Positions 14,588-24,202 are shown, numbered from the stretch's first letter. The stretch: 64,000 bases of DNA from Pseudomonas gregormendelii (GCF_017114825.1 NZ_JADEVO010000023.1:1-64000); one strand, 5' to 3'. Notes: generated by a model from the letters alone, not told the origin. Numbers and translations are program-made.

Positions 14588-14702
14588 TGTTCAAAGACCA
14601 AGTGTCGCATAGCCCTCCCCTCATGCCTAAGTCGGAGTGCCAAACGTCGCGCAAAATGGTTAACTTCGCAAACAGACTTCTACCCATTCACGAGCGCTAT
14701 TC

Positions 14703-14915
14703 ATGACCACCGTAAGTATCGATGCCGACATCAAAGCCAAGTGGCCGCAGGGCCACAGCTCCTACAGCCCCGGCAGCCCTGAAGAATTGGCAATCATCGG
14801 CATAGATCTTCTGGTCAAGGAACTGGGAACCGAAGCGGCCCAGTCGTTCATCACCCAGGTATTTGAGAAGTACCCGGTGAACTACATGGGCGCCGCGTAC
14901 ACGGCGGCCAAGTAA
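14703..14915 (+). CDS. Conserved hypothetical protein (70 aa)
   Basis: A short soluble protein, MTTVSIDADIKAKWPQGHSS, with a helical C-terminal half (LLVKELGTEAAQSFITQVFE). It has no export signal and no recognised domain. Core-like codon use and a clear stop suggest a real gene. The ribosome site is weak (GAGCG about 8 bases before the ATG). It converges on the nucleoside hydrolase gene, and a 9-bp inverted repeat lies between the two. Confidence 0.7.
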   Translation: MTTVSIDADIKAKWPQGHSSYSPGSPEELAIIGIDLLVKELGTEAAQSFITQVFEKYPVNYMGAAYTAAK

Positions 14916-14916
14916 C

Positions 14917-14940
14917 TCCCGCAGGCTGGCACCTGCGGGA
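14917..14940. terminator. Inverted repeat between convergent genes
   Basis: TCCCGCAGG and CCTGCGGGA form a perfect 9-bp stem with a 6-base loop, directly after the stop of the 70-residue gene and before the end of the nucleoside hydrolase gene. No strong T run follows, so termination efficiency is uncertain. Confidence 0.5.
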
Positions 14941-14952
14941 AGCGACCGCTGC

Positions 14953-15981
14953 TTACTTCAAACGCGCCAGACGCTGGGTCAGCAGGTCAAAGAAACCCTG
15001 GGCGTCGCCGTTTTCAACCCAGAACGCGTTTTTCGGCGCCTTCAGGCCGTCGTACCAGTCGACGATGGTCTGGCCGAAGGTCGGGCCTTCGCGGCTGTCG
15101 ACCACCACATTGACCGCACGACCGCTGAACAACTCGGGCTTGAGCAGGTAGGCGATGACGGTGGCGTCATGCACCGGGCCACCGGTCATGCCGTAGTGTT
15201 CCATGTCACCCTTGACGTATTCATTCAGAATATCGCCCACCAGCTTGCTGGCATTGTTGTTCAGGGCAGCGATCTGCTTCAGGCGCGATTCGCTGGTGAG
15301 GATCTTGTGGGTCACATCCAGTGGCAAATAAGTCAGCTTCACGCCGCTCTTGAGCACCACTTCTGCCGCCTGGGGATCGGCGAACAGGTTGAACTCGGCC
15401 ACCGGGGTGATGTTGCCACCGTTGAAGTGCGCGCCGCCCATGATCACTACTTCCTTGATGCCCTGGACGATCTCGGGCTCCTGGATCAATGCCAGCGCCA
15501 GGTTGGTCTGTGGGCCGAGCATGGCGATCGTGATGCTGTGGGGCTTGGCGGCTTTCAAGGTGTCGATCAGGTAGTTGACCGCGTTGCCCTCGGCCAGGCC
15601 TGCTTTCGGTTCGTGCACGGTGACACCCGACAGGCCTTCCTTGCCATGGATGTTCTCGGCGTAGATCGGCGTGCGCATCATCGGCCGGGCTGCACCGGCG
15701 TACACCGGCACCTCCTCGCGCCCTGCCCACTCGCGTGCCAGGCGGGCATTGCGCGAAGTCTTGTCCAGGCGCACGTTGCCGGCCACGGTGGTCAGCGCAC
15801 GAATGTTCAATTCTTCAGGGGAAGCCAGGGCAAACAGCAAGGCAACCACGTCGTCGGCACCAGGGTCGGTGTCGATGATCAGGTCGATCTTTTCCGCCGC
15901 CTGGGCGCCTGTTGCAGTAATCAAGGACAAAAGCAGCAAACTCCGGATCAGTTGGTGCAGTTTCTGAGCATAGCGGTGCAT
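14953..15981 (-). CDS. Secreted inosine/uridine-type nucleoside hydrolase
   Basis: A 342-residue protein with a Sec signal peptide (cleavage after AQA at about residue 28) followed at once by the calcium-binding signature DTDPGADDVVALL. It cleaves ribonucleosides to free base plus ribose, here in the periplasm. ATG 15981 follows AAGGAG. The longer frame start at 16071 is rejected because it would bury the signal peptide. As the last gene of the rbs operon, it would feed ribose to RbsB, whose import and phosphorylation are encoded upstream. Specificity (purine or pyrimidine) is not clear from sequence. Confidence 0.92.
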   Translation of the reverse strand: MHRYAQKLHQLIRSLLLLSLITATGAQAAEKIDLIIDTDPGADDVVALLFALASPEELNIRALTTVAGNVRLDKTSRNARLAREWAGREEVPVYAGAARPMMRTPIYAENIHGKEGLSGVTVHEPKAGLAEGNAVNYLIDTLKAAKPHSITIAMLGPQTNLALALIQEPEIVQGIKEVVIMGGAHFNGGNITPVAEFNLFADPQAAEVVLKSGVKLTYLPLDVTHKILTSESRLKQIAALNNNASKLVGDILNEYVKGDMEHYGMTGGPVHDATVIAYLLKPELFSGRAVNVVVDSREGPTFGQTIVDWYDGLKAPKNAFWVENGDAQGFFDLLTQRLARLK

Positions 15982-16022
15982 GGCGCACTCCTTGTGCGTG
16001 AGGAAACAGTGATGTCGAATGT

Positions 16023-16427
16023 CTAGAAGGTCACTCCGGCGATCAGCACGATGTTGCAGTACGGCTGGCACTCGCCCGTACGAACCACCGCCCGCGCCTG
16101 CCGGCTGAGCACCTTGAACTGGTCGTGGCTGAGCAGCTCGCGCCGGCCCAGTTCGCCGGCGGCATCAAGCTCGTCCAGGGTGGCCAGCGCCGTCGGTTGT
16201 TTATCGAGAATCTCCTGTGCCAGCACATGGCTTTCAACCTGCATCTCGCTGAGCACCACCTTGAGGGTGCTGATGAAATCCGGCACGCCATGGGTCAGGG
16301 CCAGGTCGATCAGCTCGACGCCGGCGGGCACCGGCAGGCCGGCATCGCCGATCACCACCATGTCGCCATGCCCCAGGGAGGCGATCAACCGCGACAAGGC
16401 GACGTTGAGCAAAGGAGTCTTTTTCAT
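16023..16427 (-). CDS. rbsD: D-ribose pyranase
   Basis: A 134-residue RbsD/FucU-fold protein (MKKTPLLNVALSRLIASLGH; the His at position 20 is the expected catalytic base). It converts beta-pyranose ribose to the furanose form that ribokinase needs. Its start overlaps the rbsK stop by 4 bases, a sign of translational coupling. It sits between rbsK and the nucleoside hydrolase. Confidence 0.95.
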   Translation of the reverse strand: MKKTPLLNVALSRLIASLGHGDMVVIGDAGLPVPAGVELIDLALTHGVPDFISTLKVVLSEMQVESHVLAQEILDKQPTALATLDELDAAGELGRRELLSHDQFKVLSRQARAVVRTGECQPYCNIVLIAGVTF

Positions 16428-17341
16428 GATGGTTTGAACGCCTGCACGTCGGACAAGGTGGGAATCGAAGGTTGCGCGCCGGCACGGGTCACCGACAGCG
16501 CCGCAGCCACCTGGCCAAAACGGATCGCTGCGGCTTCGTCCTGACCATTGGCCAGGGCCGCCGCGAAGCCGCCGACGAAGGTGTCGCCGGCTGCCGTGGT
16601 ATCAATCGCCTTCACGACCGGTGCCGGGAAATGCTCCAGGCGGCTGCCACTGGCGAACAGTGAACCTTGGGCTCCCAGGGTAATGATGACTTTGCCGGCG
16701 CCCAGGGCGATCAACCGGGCGGCAGCTACCTTGGCGGAGTCCAGGGAATCCACGGGCACACCGCTCAGGGCCGTGGCCTCGCTTTCATTGGGGATCAGGT
16801 AATCGATGTTGGCGTACCAGTCTGCCGGCAGCGGACGACTGGCCGGCGCCGGATTGAGGATCACGGTCTTGCCCAGCTCACGGGCACGCTTGAGCGCATG
16901 ACCGACCGACGCATCGGGTATTTCCAGCTGGCAGATGATCACATCGGCCGCCTGCAATACCGCATCGAAGCAGCCGATGACTGCCGGGGTCAGCGCACCG
17001 TTGGCCCCGGCGACAATCACGATGGCGTTCTGGCTGTTGTCGTCAACCACGATCAAGGCCACACCGCTGGAGCCTTCGACGGTGCTGACCGCCTGGCAGT
17101 CGATCTGCTCGGCCACCAGTGCGCCGCGCAGCTCCCTGCCGTAAGCGTCGTTGCCGACACAACCGACCATGGACACCTGGGCGCCCAGCCGGGCGGCGGC
17201 GACGGCCTGATTGGCGCCCTTGCCACCGGAAACCGTGGCGAACGATTGGCCGATCAGGGTTTCGCCGCCACGGGGCAGCCGTGGCGCCCGGGTGACCAGG
17301 TCCATGTTCAGGCTGCCTATTACCGCTACTTTTGCTGGCAT
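16424..17341 (-). CDS. rbsK: Ribokinase
   Basis: A 305-residue PfkB-family kinase. The N-terminal substrate motif GGKGANQAVAAARLG is at about 39-53, and the ATP-binding and catalytic motif TTAAGDTFVGGFAAAL (catalytic Asp in GD) is at about 249-264. It phosphorylates ribose to ribose 5-phosphate in the cytoplasm. It follows rbsR by 46 bp and overlaps rbsD by 4 bp. Confidence 0.97.
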   Translation of the reverse strand: MPAKVAVIGSLNMDLVTRAPRLPRGGETLIGQSFATVSGGKGANQAVAAARLGAQVSMVGCVGNDAYGRELRGALVAEQIDCQAVSTVEGSSGVALIVVDDNSQNAIVIVAGANGALTPAVIGCFDAVLQAADVIICQLEIPDASVGHALKRARELGKTVILNPAPASRPLPADWYANIDYLIPNESEATALSGVPVDSLDSAKVAAARLIALGAGKVIITLGAQGSLFASGSRLEHFPAPVVKAIDTTAAGDTFVGGFAAALANGQDEAAAIRFGQVAAALSVTRAGAQPSIPTLSDVQAFKPS

Positions 17342-17387
17342 TCGTCACTACTCGTCAATTGTGTTTCAGTGATGCGGTTGGTTAGCG

Positions 17388-18401
17388 CTACTCGACAAAG
17401 ACTCCCGCCAATGGCGCTGTCGATTCTCGCAGGACAATACTGGGGGTCACGATCCGCTGATCGGTAGCCATGGCCGGGCTGGCGATCCGGCGCAGCAGCA
17501 CTTCTGCAGCCATTTCGCCAAGCTGCAGGATCGACTGGCCGACAGTGGTCAGTGCCGGGTACACGTAACGACTCATCTGGATGTCGTCAAAGCCGATCAC
17601 CGACAGCTCGCTCGGTACGCGAATGTTGCGCTCGGCAGCGGCGCGCAGTACGCCGATGCCAATCATGTCGTTGCCGGCGAAAATGGCGCTGGGCGGATTG
17701 TTTTCCAGCAACAGCGCCGCCGCAGCGTAACCGCCGGTGCTGGTAAAATCGCTTTCCAGCATGCGCTCGCCCGGCACTTCAATGCCGGCCTCGCTCAAGG
17801 CCCTACAGAAACCGGCCAGGCGCATCTGCGCCACGCTGGTACTCGCCGGGCCGCCAATCGTGGCGATGTCCCGATGCCCGAGTTCCAGCAGGTGCCGGGT
17901 GGCCAGGTAGGCGCCGTACTCGTGATCGATGCGCACCATGTCGGCGTTCACGCCTTCCAGGCCACGGTCGACGATCACCATCGGCGTGCGCACGGCGGCA
18001 AGACCTTGCGCCAGCCCGGCATCACCGCCGGCCGAAGCCACGATCAGGCCGTCGATGCGTTTTTCCAGAAGCACCCGCAGGTAGCTGCGCTGCTTGTCCG
18101 GGTTATCGTCGGAGTTGCACAGGATCACGCAGTAACCATTGCGCTCGCAGTAATCCTCGATCCCCCGCGCCAGCTCGGCGAAGTACGGGTTGAGGCTGTT
18201 GGGCACCAGCAAGCCGATGGTTGCCGTGGTCTTGGCCTTGAGCGACCGCGCCACCGCGCTCGGCACATAGTCGAGGGTCTTGATGGCGGCCTCGACCTTG
18301 ATCCGTACTTCTTCGCTGACCGGGCGGCTCTTGTTCACCACGTGGGAAACCGTGGTGTAGGAGATGCCCGCCAGTGCAGCGACATCCTTGATGGTTGCCA
18401 T
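17388..18401 (-). CDS. rbsR: LacI-family repressor of the ribose operon
   Basis: A 337-residue LacI protein: helix-turn-helix and hinge MATIKDVAALAGISYTTVSH at the N-terminus, then a periplasmic-binding-protein-like sensor core (about 60-330) that should bind ribose. It lies inside the operon it controls, between rbsC (3 bp gap) and rbsK. The perfect 14-bp palindrome ahead of rbsB has the CG-centred form bound by this family, so autoregulation through that site is likely. Confidence 0.95.
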   Translation of the reverse strand: MATIKDVAALAGISYTTVSHVVNKSRPVSEEVRIKVEAAIKTLDYVPSAVARSLKAKTTATIGLLVPNSLNPYFAELARGIEDYCERNGYCVILCNSDDNPDKQRSYLRVLLEKRIDGLIVASAGGDAGLAQGLAAVRTPMVIVDRGLEGVNADMVRIDHEYGAYLATRHLLELGHRDIATIGGPASTSVAQMRLAGFCRALSEAGIEVPGERMLESDFTSTGGYAAAALLLENNPPSAIFAGNDMIGIGVLRAAAERNIRVPSELSVIGFDDIQMSRYVYPALTTVGQSILQLGEMAAEVLLRRIASPAMATDQRIVTPSIVLRESTAPLAGVFVE

Positions 18402-18404
18402 GAC

Positions 18405-19382
18405 TCAGGTCCGCCGGCTTGCGCGCTGACTGCGATAAGTATCGAGCACCACCGCGATCACGATGACCGCACCGGTGATGATGCGTTTGGTTGGCTCGGT
18501 GGCGCCAATCTGCGCCAGGCCGGCAGCCAGTACGGAAATGATCAACACGCCAAAGAAGGTACTGATCACCGAACCCCGGCCGCCCATCAGGCTGGTACCG
18601 CCGATCACCACCGCCGCGATCACCTGCAGCTCAAGGCCGGAACCGGCATTCGGGTCCGCCGCTTCCAGGCGCGAGATCTGGAACAGCGCGGCAATCCCGG
18701 CCAGCAACCCCATCAGGCTGAACACCAGGATCTTGTAAGGCTTGGGATTGATCCCGGCCAGGCGTACGGCTTCTTCGTTGGTGCCGATGCCAATCAGGTA
18801 ACGACCGAACACGGTGCGGGTCAGCACGGCCTGGGCGATGATAATGATCAGCAAGGCGATGATGAACGAGGGCGAGATGCCGAAGGCGATCGGGTTGGAC
18901 AGCCAGGCAAAGGCGTCGCCAATGTAGGCGGTGCGCGAACCGGTCATCTGATACGCCACACCCCGCGCCATCTCCAGCACGCCCAGGGACACGATGAACG
19001 ACGGAATGCGCCAGGCTACCGTGATCGAGCCGGTAATGGTCCCGGCCAGTGCAGCAATGGCCATGCCGAGCAAGGCCGCCGGCAATACGCTCCAGCCCCA
19101 GCCGAGGATCGCCACGCTGACTGCCGATGCGGCGAGCGCCAGCACCGAACCTACCGACAGGTCGATGCCGCCGATGATCAACACGAACGTCATGCCGACC
19201 GCCAGCACCATCAGGTCGGGGATCTGGTTGGCCAGGGTGCTGAAGGTGTCATAGGACAGGAAGTGGCTGCTGAGCACCGAGAACAGCGCGATCATTGCCA
19301 ACAGGGCACCGGCCAGGCCCAGGTAAGTACCGAGGCCATAGAAGTTGCCACTTCGCTTGCCAACAGGCGTTGCAGTTTTCAT
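18405..19382 (-). CDS. rbsC: Ribose ABC transporter permease
   Basis: A 325-residue inner-membrane protein with about eight to ten hydrophobic helices and the permease signature around GGIDLSVGSVLALAASAVSV. It forms the channel with the RbsA ATPase. Its ATG overlaps the rbsA stop (ATGA). The order is rbsB-rbsA-rbsC-rbsR-rbsK-rbsD. Confidence 0.96.
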   Translation of the reverse strand: MKTATPVGKRSGNFYGLGTYLGLAGALLAMIALFSVLSSHFLSYDTFSTLANQIPDLMVLAVGMTFVLIIGGIDLSVGSVLALAASAVSVAILGWGWSVLPAALLGMAIAALAGTITGSITVAWRIPSFIVSLGVLEMARGVAYQMTGSRTAYIGDAFAWLSNPIAFGISPSFIIALLIIIIAQAVLTRTVFGRYLIGIGTNEEAVRLAGINPKPYKILVFSLMGLLAGIAALFQISRLEAADPNAGSGLELQVIAAVVIGGTSLMGGRGSVISTFFGVLIISVLAAGLAQIGATEPTKRIITGAVIVIAVVLDTYRSQRASRRT

Positions 19383-20932
19383 TGAAGGTCCCTAGGCGCT
19401 GCTTCATTGAGCAACGCATCACGTTTTTGGTAGCCGGCAAAGGCGGCAGCAAGCAAATCATCCTGGGTCCAGGAATCGCGTTCGAACGTGTCGATCAGGC
19501 GCCCGGCGGACAGCACGCCGATGCGGTCGCAGATCAGCATCAATTCGCGCAGGTCGCTGGAGACCACCACCAGCGCCTTGCCCTGACGGGTCAATTCTCC
19601 CAGCAAGGCATAGATGTCGAACTTTGCGCCGACGTCGATGCCCCGGGTTGGCTCGTCGAACAGCATCACTGAGCAATCGCGCTCGAGCCAGCGGCCGATC
19701 ACGACCTTCTGCTGGTTGCCCCCGGACAATTGCGACACCAGTTGCGTGGGGCTGGAGCTGCGGATACGCATCGCGTCGATCTGGCGCTGGGCCAGGGACA
19801 TCTCGTCGCCGTTGTTGACGAAGCCGCCGCGGGAAATCACCGGCATGTTGCCCAGGGCGATGTTCGCGCTGATCGACTGGGTCAGCAGCAGGCCTTCGCC
19901 CTTGCGGTCCTCGGTGATCAGGGCAATGCCATGACCGACTGCGTCGGCCGGCGAACGGATACTCACCACCTGCGCCGGCGAACCCAGGGCCACCGTGCCG
20001 CTGTCGGCAATATCGGCACCGAAGATCAGCCGCAGCAGTTCGGTGCGCCCTGCCCCGATCAGCCCGGAAATACCGTAGATTTCGCCAGCGCGCACTTCAA
20101 AGGACACGTCGCGAACCTTGTCGGAACGGGTCAGGCCGCGGACCGTCAACGCCGGTGCGCCGACTTTGCGCGGGCCCATGTCCATGTGTTCGCCCAGCTC
20201 GCGCCCGACCATCAACGTGACCAGTTGCTCGCTGTTGTAGTTGGCCATGGGCTCAACGCACACCAGGTTGCCGTCGCGCAGCACCGCGATGCGCTGGGCC
20301 ACACGGGCCAGCTCTTCGAGTCGGTGCGAGATATAGATGATCGACACGCCGCGTGCCTGCAGGCGTGTGATCTGCTCGAAGAGCATTTCGACTTCCCGGG
20401 CCGTGAGCATGGCCGTCGGTTCGTCGAGGATCAGCACGTGGCAGTCGCCGATCAGGTTGCGCGCGATCTCGACCATTTGCTGGTGGCCGATGCCGAGCTC
20501 GCCGACCAGGGTGTCCGGGTCGATCGCGTCGAGCCCGACCTGCGCCATGGCCTCGATCGCGGCCTTGCGTAATTGCTTGCGACTGATCCAGCCACCGGTG
20601 CTCGGCAGCTTGTGCAGGAACAGGTTTTCCGCCACCGACAGGGTCGGCAGCAGATTGAGTTCCTGCATCACCATGCGGATGCCCAGTTCTTCGGCCTGGG
20701 TGCGGCTGCCGGGACGGTAATCCTGGCCCTGGAACTGCATCTGCCCGGTAGTCGGCGTCACCAGCCCGCCGATGATTTTCGACAGCGTGCTTTTACCCGC
20801 GCCGTTTTCACCGGTCAGCGCCAGCACTTCGCCGCGCATCAGCGTCAGGTCGATGCCGGTGAGGACAGGCTGGGCGTAGGTCTTGCCGATACCGCTGACC
20901 GACAGGACAGCGTTCGCAGCGGAAACTGACAT
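19379..20932 (-). CDS. rbsA: Ribose ABC transporter ATP-binding protein
   Basis: A 517-residue protein with two fused ABC domains. The first has Walker A GENGAGKS (about 41-48) and Walker B LILDEPTAM. The second domain has a degenerate Walker A-like GLIGAGRTELLRL, signature LSGGNQQKVVIG and MLFDEPTRGID. This asymmetric layout is normal for sugar ABC ATPases. It powers ribose import with RbsC and RbsB. Gap to rbsB is 56 bp. Confidence 0.97.
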   Translation of the reverse strand: MSVSAANAVLSVSGIGKTYAQPVLTGIDLTLMRGEVLALTGENGAGKSTLSKIIGGLVTPTTGQMQFQGQDYRPGSRTQAEELGIRMVMQELNLLPTLSVAENLFLHKLPSTGGWISRKQLRKAAIEAMAQVGLDAIDPDTLVGELGIGHQQMVEIARNLIGDCHVLILDEPTAMLTAREVEMLFEQITRLQARGVSIIYISHRLEELARVAQRIAVLRDGNLVCVEPMANYNSEQLVTLMVGRELGEHMDMGPRKVGAPALTVRGLTRSDKVRDVSFEVRAGEIYGISGLIGAGRTELLRLIFGADIADSGTVALGSPAQVVSIRSPADAVGHGIALITEDRKGEGLLLTQSISANIALGNMPVISRGGFVNNGDEMSLAQRQIDAMRIRSSSPTQLVSQLSGGNQQKVVIGRWLERDCSVMLFDEPTRGIDVGAKFDIYALLGELTRQGKALVVVSSDLRELMLICDRIGVLSAGRLIDTFERDSWTQDDLLAAAFAGYQKRDALLNEAAPRDLQ

Positions 20933-20988
20933 AAAAACTCTCCATGCGCTCGCTCACCAGGAGCGAGCACCTTGCGTCACCAGAAGGA

Positions 20989-21945
20989 CTACTTGGTCAC
21001 CAGCTCGACCGGGGTTTCGATCACGCCATTGGCGCCGCTGTCGACTTTCTCGCCTTTGATGATCTTCAAAGCAGTCTCGATGCCGAACACCGCCTGCTTG
21101 GCGGCAAACTGGTCAGCGGTGGCCAGGACGCGACCGTCCTTGAGCATTGGCTGGATGGCGTTGATGTTGTCGTAACCCACCACCTGGACCTTGCCCGCCT
21201 TGCCCGCAGCACGCACCGCAGACACCGCGCCAACGGCCATGCTGTCGTTACCGGCCAGCAGCGCCTTGACCTGCGGATACTCGCTGAGAATCGAAGCGGC
21301 CACCTTGTTGCCCTTGTCGATTTCCCAGTCGCCGGACTGCAGTGACACCACCTTGATTTGCGCTGCCTCCATTGCATCCTTGAAGCCTGCGGTGCGGGCC
21401 TGGGCGTTGGTAGTAGTGGACACGCCTTCGATGATGCCGACTTCGTCACCGGCCTTTAGCTGCTTGGCCAGGTACTCACCGACCAGGCGTGCGCCTTTGC
21501 GGTTGTCCGGCCCGACGAAGGGCACGCTGATGTTCTTGCTCTTGACCACGGCCGGGTCCAGCTGGTTATCGATATTGATCACGGTGATACCGGCATCGAT
21601 GGCTTTCTTGATCACCGGCACCATGGCCTTGGAATCCGACGGCGCGATCACCAGGGCATTGACCTTGGCCAGGATCATTTGCTCGACGATACGGGTTTGC
21701 CCGGCGGTGTCGGTTTCGTCCTTGATGCCGTTGGAGATCAGGTCGAAATCGGCGGAGTGTGCTTTCTGGTAAGCCTTGGCGCCGTCTTCCATGGTGAGGA
21801 AGAATTCGTTGGCCAGGGATTTCATGACCAGCGCGACTTTAGGTTTTTCCGGGGTTTCGGCGAAGGCCGAGGAGATGGGCAATGCGGCGGATGCGGCAGC
21901 CAGCATGGCGACAGCGAGAAGGCGTCCAGCGAATGGCAGCTTCAT
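20989..21945 (-). CDS. rbsB: Periplasmic ribose-binding protein
   Basis: A 318-residue type I substrate-binding protein with a Sec signal peptide (cleavage after AFA at about residue 29). The mature part begins ETPEKPKVALVMKSLANEFF. It captures ribose in the periplasm and delivers it to RbsAC. It is the first gene of the operon. An operator-like palindrome lies 92-105 bases before its ATG. Confidence 0.96.
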   Translation of the reverse strand: MKLPFAGRLLAVAMLAAASAALPISSAFAETPEKPKVALVMKSLANEFFLTMEDGAKAYQKAHSADFDLISNGIKDETDTAGQTRIVEQMILAKVNALVIAPSDSKAMVPVIKKAIDAGITVINIDNQLDPAVVKSKNISVPFVGPDNRKGARLVGEYLAKQLKAGDEVGIIEGVSTTTNAQARTAGFKDAMEAAQIKVVSLQSGDWEIDKGNKVAASILSEYPQVKALLAGNDSMAVGAVSAVRAAGKAGKVQVVGYDNINAIQPMLKDGRVLATADQFAAKQAVFGIETALKIIKGEKVDSGANGVIETPVELVTK

Positions 21946-22036
21946 GGGTTCACTCCGATCTTATGATTATTCTGAGCAACGCTTGCGCTGGCGTAGGCTA
22001 TACAGCGTTCTGTAGGAACAGGCTATCAGAACACTG

Positions 22037-22050
22037 CGCAAACGTTTGCG
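22037..22050. promoter_or_regulatory. RbsR/LacI-family operator
   Basis: CGCAAACGTTTGCG is a perfect 14-bp palindrome with the central CG typical of LacI/PurR-family sites. It sits ahead of rbsB in an operon that encodes a LacI-family regulator. No other copy was noticed in the operon. Confidence 0.85.
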
Positions 22051-22120
22051 AAGACCGAACTATGCGAACCCTGCAAAGATTTGTCAACGCCCGGCAATGC
22101 TGATGCATGAAAGACATAAG

Positions 22121-22558
22121 TCAGACCGAGGTGCTGACCATACTGCCACTGGTCGAACCCTCAGTCAGCGCCTTGGCCAGCGCGCCCGCCACCTGGGCGA
22201 TCGCCCCTGCGGTGTCGGCAATGCGCTGCTGAACCGCCATGACCGCGGTCGCCTTGGCTTCTTCGTTGGCAAATTTGGTGGCCTGGGTCGCTGCCAGTTG
22301 CTGCTGTTGTTCGCGCAACTGTTGCTGCAGTTGCTTCATGCGCTTGAGCAACATCTGCACCGTAACACTTTGGCTGCTGCTACTGCTCTCGGCTTTTGCG
22401 TCTTGCTGGGCAGGCGCCACGCTCAAGGGTTTTTTATCGCCCTCTTCCGGGGTCGCAGCCTGCGCGGTGGCTTCGGCGGTTGTTTTAACAGCGGCGTCCG
22501 CAGGCTTGTTGCCAATATTGATCACACGCGCATTCGACAAAGCGACGGTCAACGACAT
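22121..22558 (-). CDS. Coiled-coil hypothetical protein
   Basis: A 145-residue protein. Residues 1-60 are Ala/Thr/Ser-rich and probably disordered. Residues about 68-95 are a Gln-rich heptad stretch (LLKRMKQLQQQLREQQQQLA), a likely coiled coil. The tail is Ala-rich and helical, ending GSMVSTSV. No signal peptide is present. ATG 22558 is preferred over the TTG two codons upstream. I do not recognise a family. Ala/Gln richness may be low-complexity rather than functional. Confidence 0.75.
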   Translation of the reverse strand: MSLTVALSNARVINIGNKPADAAVKTTAEATAQAATPEEGDKKPLSVAPAQQDAKAESSSSSQSVTVQMLLKRMKQLQQQLREQQQQLAATQATKFANEEAKATAVMAVQQRIADTAGAIAQVAGALAKALTEGSTSGSMVSTSV

Positions 22559-22910
22559 TTCCAATCCCTCTTGAACGATCCATTACAGGCGCATCGACCG
22601 GGACTGCGGTTTCTTTAGGGGGGCGAGCAGCAATTGAGCACTGAACGCGCATTTCAACAGCATGTGCAGGGACTTTCGGTAGACCGAACAAAAAAACCGT
22701 CACTGTTCGGAAGCCCGGACGAACTGGTTACGGACGCCTGCGCTCATGACAAAAATATTTGTTACATATCATTAGCTTACAAATAGTTTCGTTACACATT
22801 ACAGCTGGTATGGATCCTGCTCTCTCACTCCCACCTCGGCATTCAGGTGTGCCGGGGCCATTTGGAAGACCTGCAATCAGCACCGTCTCACCACAAGAGA
22901 GAAAAAAATA
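22559..22910. other. Divergent intergenic region, promoter for the asparaginase gene
   Basis: No credible gene is present. An AT-rich patch at 22745-22802 (with TTGTTACATATCATTAGC) is the likely promoter area for the downstream gene. Two near-repeats of TTCGGTAGACCGAA-like sequence (22675-22688) form a short palindrome on the coiled-coil gene side. Confidence 0.4.
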
Positions 22911-24005
22911 ATGACATCTGCTCTTAAGTCCTTCGTTCCGGGCACTTTGGCCCTGCTCCTCCTCCTGCCTACCGCGCTCCAGGCTAAAGAAGCCCAGACC
23001 CAGACCGAACAGAAACTGGCCAACGTGGTGATCCTCGCCACCGGCGGCACCATCGCCGGCGCAGGCGCCAGCGCAGCCAACAGTGCCACCTACCAGGCGG
23101 CGAAAGTCGGCATCGAGCAATTGATCGCCGGCGTTCCGGAACTGAGCCAGTTGGCGAATGTGCGTGGCGAACAAGTGATGCAAATCGCCTCCGAAAGCAT
23201 CACTAACGACAACCTCCTGCAACTCGGCCGCCGCGTGGCGGAACTGGCCGACAGCAGCGACGTCGACGGCATCGTCATCACCCATGGCACCGACACCCTG
23301 GAAGAAACCGCTTACTTCCTCAACCTGGTGGAAAAAACCGACAAGCCGATTATCGTCGTCGGCTCCATGCGCCCGGGCACCGCGATGTCCGCTGATGGCA
23401 TGCTCAACCTGTACAACGCTGTGGCTGTCGCCAGCAGCAAGGACGCACGAGGCAAAGGCGTGCTGGTGACCATGAACGACGAGATCCAGTCGGGTCGTGA
23501 CGTCAGCAAAATGATCAACATCAAGACTGAAGCGTTCAAGAGCGCCTGGGGTCCGCTGGGCATGGTAGTCGAAGGCAAATCCTATTGGTTCCGCCTGCCG
23601 GCCAAGCGTCACACCATGGATTCGGAATTCGACATCAAGGACATCAAGAGCCTGCCTGCCGTTGAAATCGCCTATTCCTACGGCAATGTCAGCGACACCG
23701 CGTACAAGGCCCTGGCGCAATCTGGCGCCAAAGCCATCATCCACGCCGGTACCGGCAATGGCTCGGTGTCTTCGCGCGTGGTTCCAGCCCTGCAGGCGCT
23801 GCGCAAGGACGGCGTGCAAATCATCCGTTCTTCCCACGTCAATGCCGGCGGTTTCGTATTGCGTAACGCCGAACAACCGGATGACAAGAACGACTGGGTG
23901 GTGGCCCACGACCTGAACCCGCAAAAAGCCCGCATCCTGGCCATGGTTGCGCTGACCAAGACCAATGACAGCAAAGAACTGCAGCGGATGTTCTGGGAGT
24001 ATTGA
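22911..24005 (+). CDS. ansB: Periplasmic glutaminase-asparaginase (type II asparaginase)
   Basis: A 364-residue exported amidohydrolase. Signal peptide is about residues 1-25 (LLLLLPTALQA). Both threonine active-site motifs are present: ATGGTIAGAG (about 43-52) and ITHGTDTLEETAYFLNL (about 122-138), with the catalytic Lys region farther on. It hydrolyses Asn and Gln to acids plus ammonia in the periplasm. AAGAGAG precedes the ATG at normal spacing. It stands alone with a short gap-rich region downstream. Confidence 0.96.
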   Translation: MTSALKSFVPGTLALLLLLPTALQAKEAQTQTEQKLANVVILATGGTIAGAGASAANSATYQAAKVGIEQLIAGVPELSQLANVRGEQVMQIASESITNDNLLQLGRRVAELADSSDVDGIVITHGTDTLEETAYFLNLVEKTDKPIIVVGSMRPGTAMSADGMLNLYNAVAVASSKDARGKGVLVTMNDEIQSGRDVSKMINIKTEAFKSAWGPLGMVVEGKSYWFRLPAKRHTMDSEFDIKDIKSLPAVEIAYSYGNVSDTAYKALAQSGAKAIIHAGTGNGSVSSRVVPALQALRKDGVQIIRSSHVNAGGFVLRNAEQPDDKNDWVVAHDLNPQKARILAMVALTKTNDSKELQRMFWEY

Positions 24006-24168
24006 TCCCTCCTCGCCCGAACGATTCCGGTCAGGCAGCCCTGACTTCTCCTGAAGGGGTCAGGGGCCTGATAAAAAACCTGCCCCCTTCCTACACCAAA
24101 AAGCGAAAACCGCTGTCAGAGGAATTTCTTGAATTTTAAGCAGTTGCGATAATTCCTACAGTTTAATA

Positions 24169-24184
24169 CTGTATGCACGTACAG
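24169..24184 (+). promoter_or_regulatory. LexA (SOS) box
   Basis: CTGTATGCACGTACAG matches CTGT-N8-ACAG exactly. It overlaps the expected promoter and ends 18 bases before the GTG start of the DUF1654 gene. That fits a damage-inducible transcript. Confidence 0.85.
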
Positions 24185-24202
24185 CTTAATAAGGATAATT
24201 CC

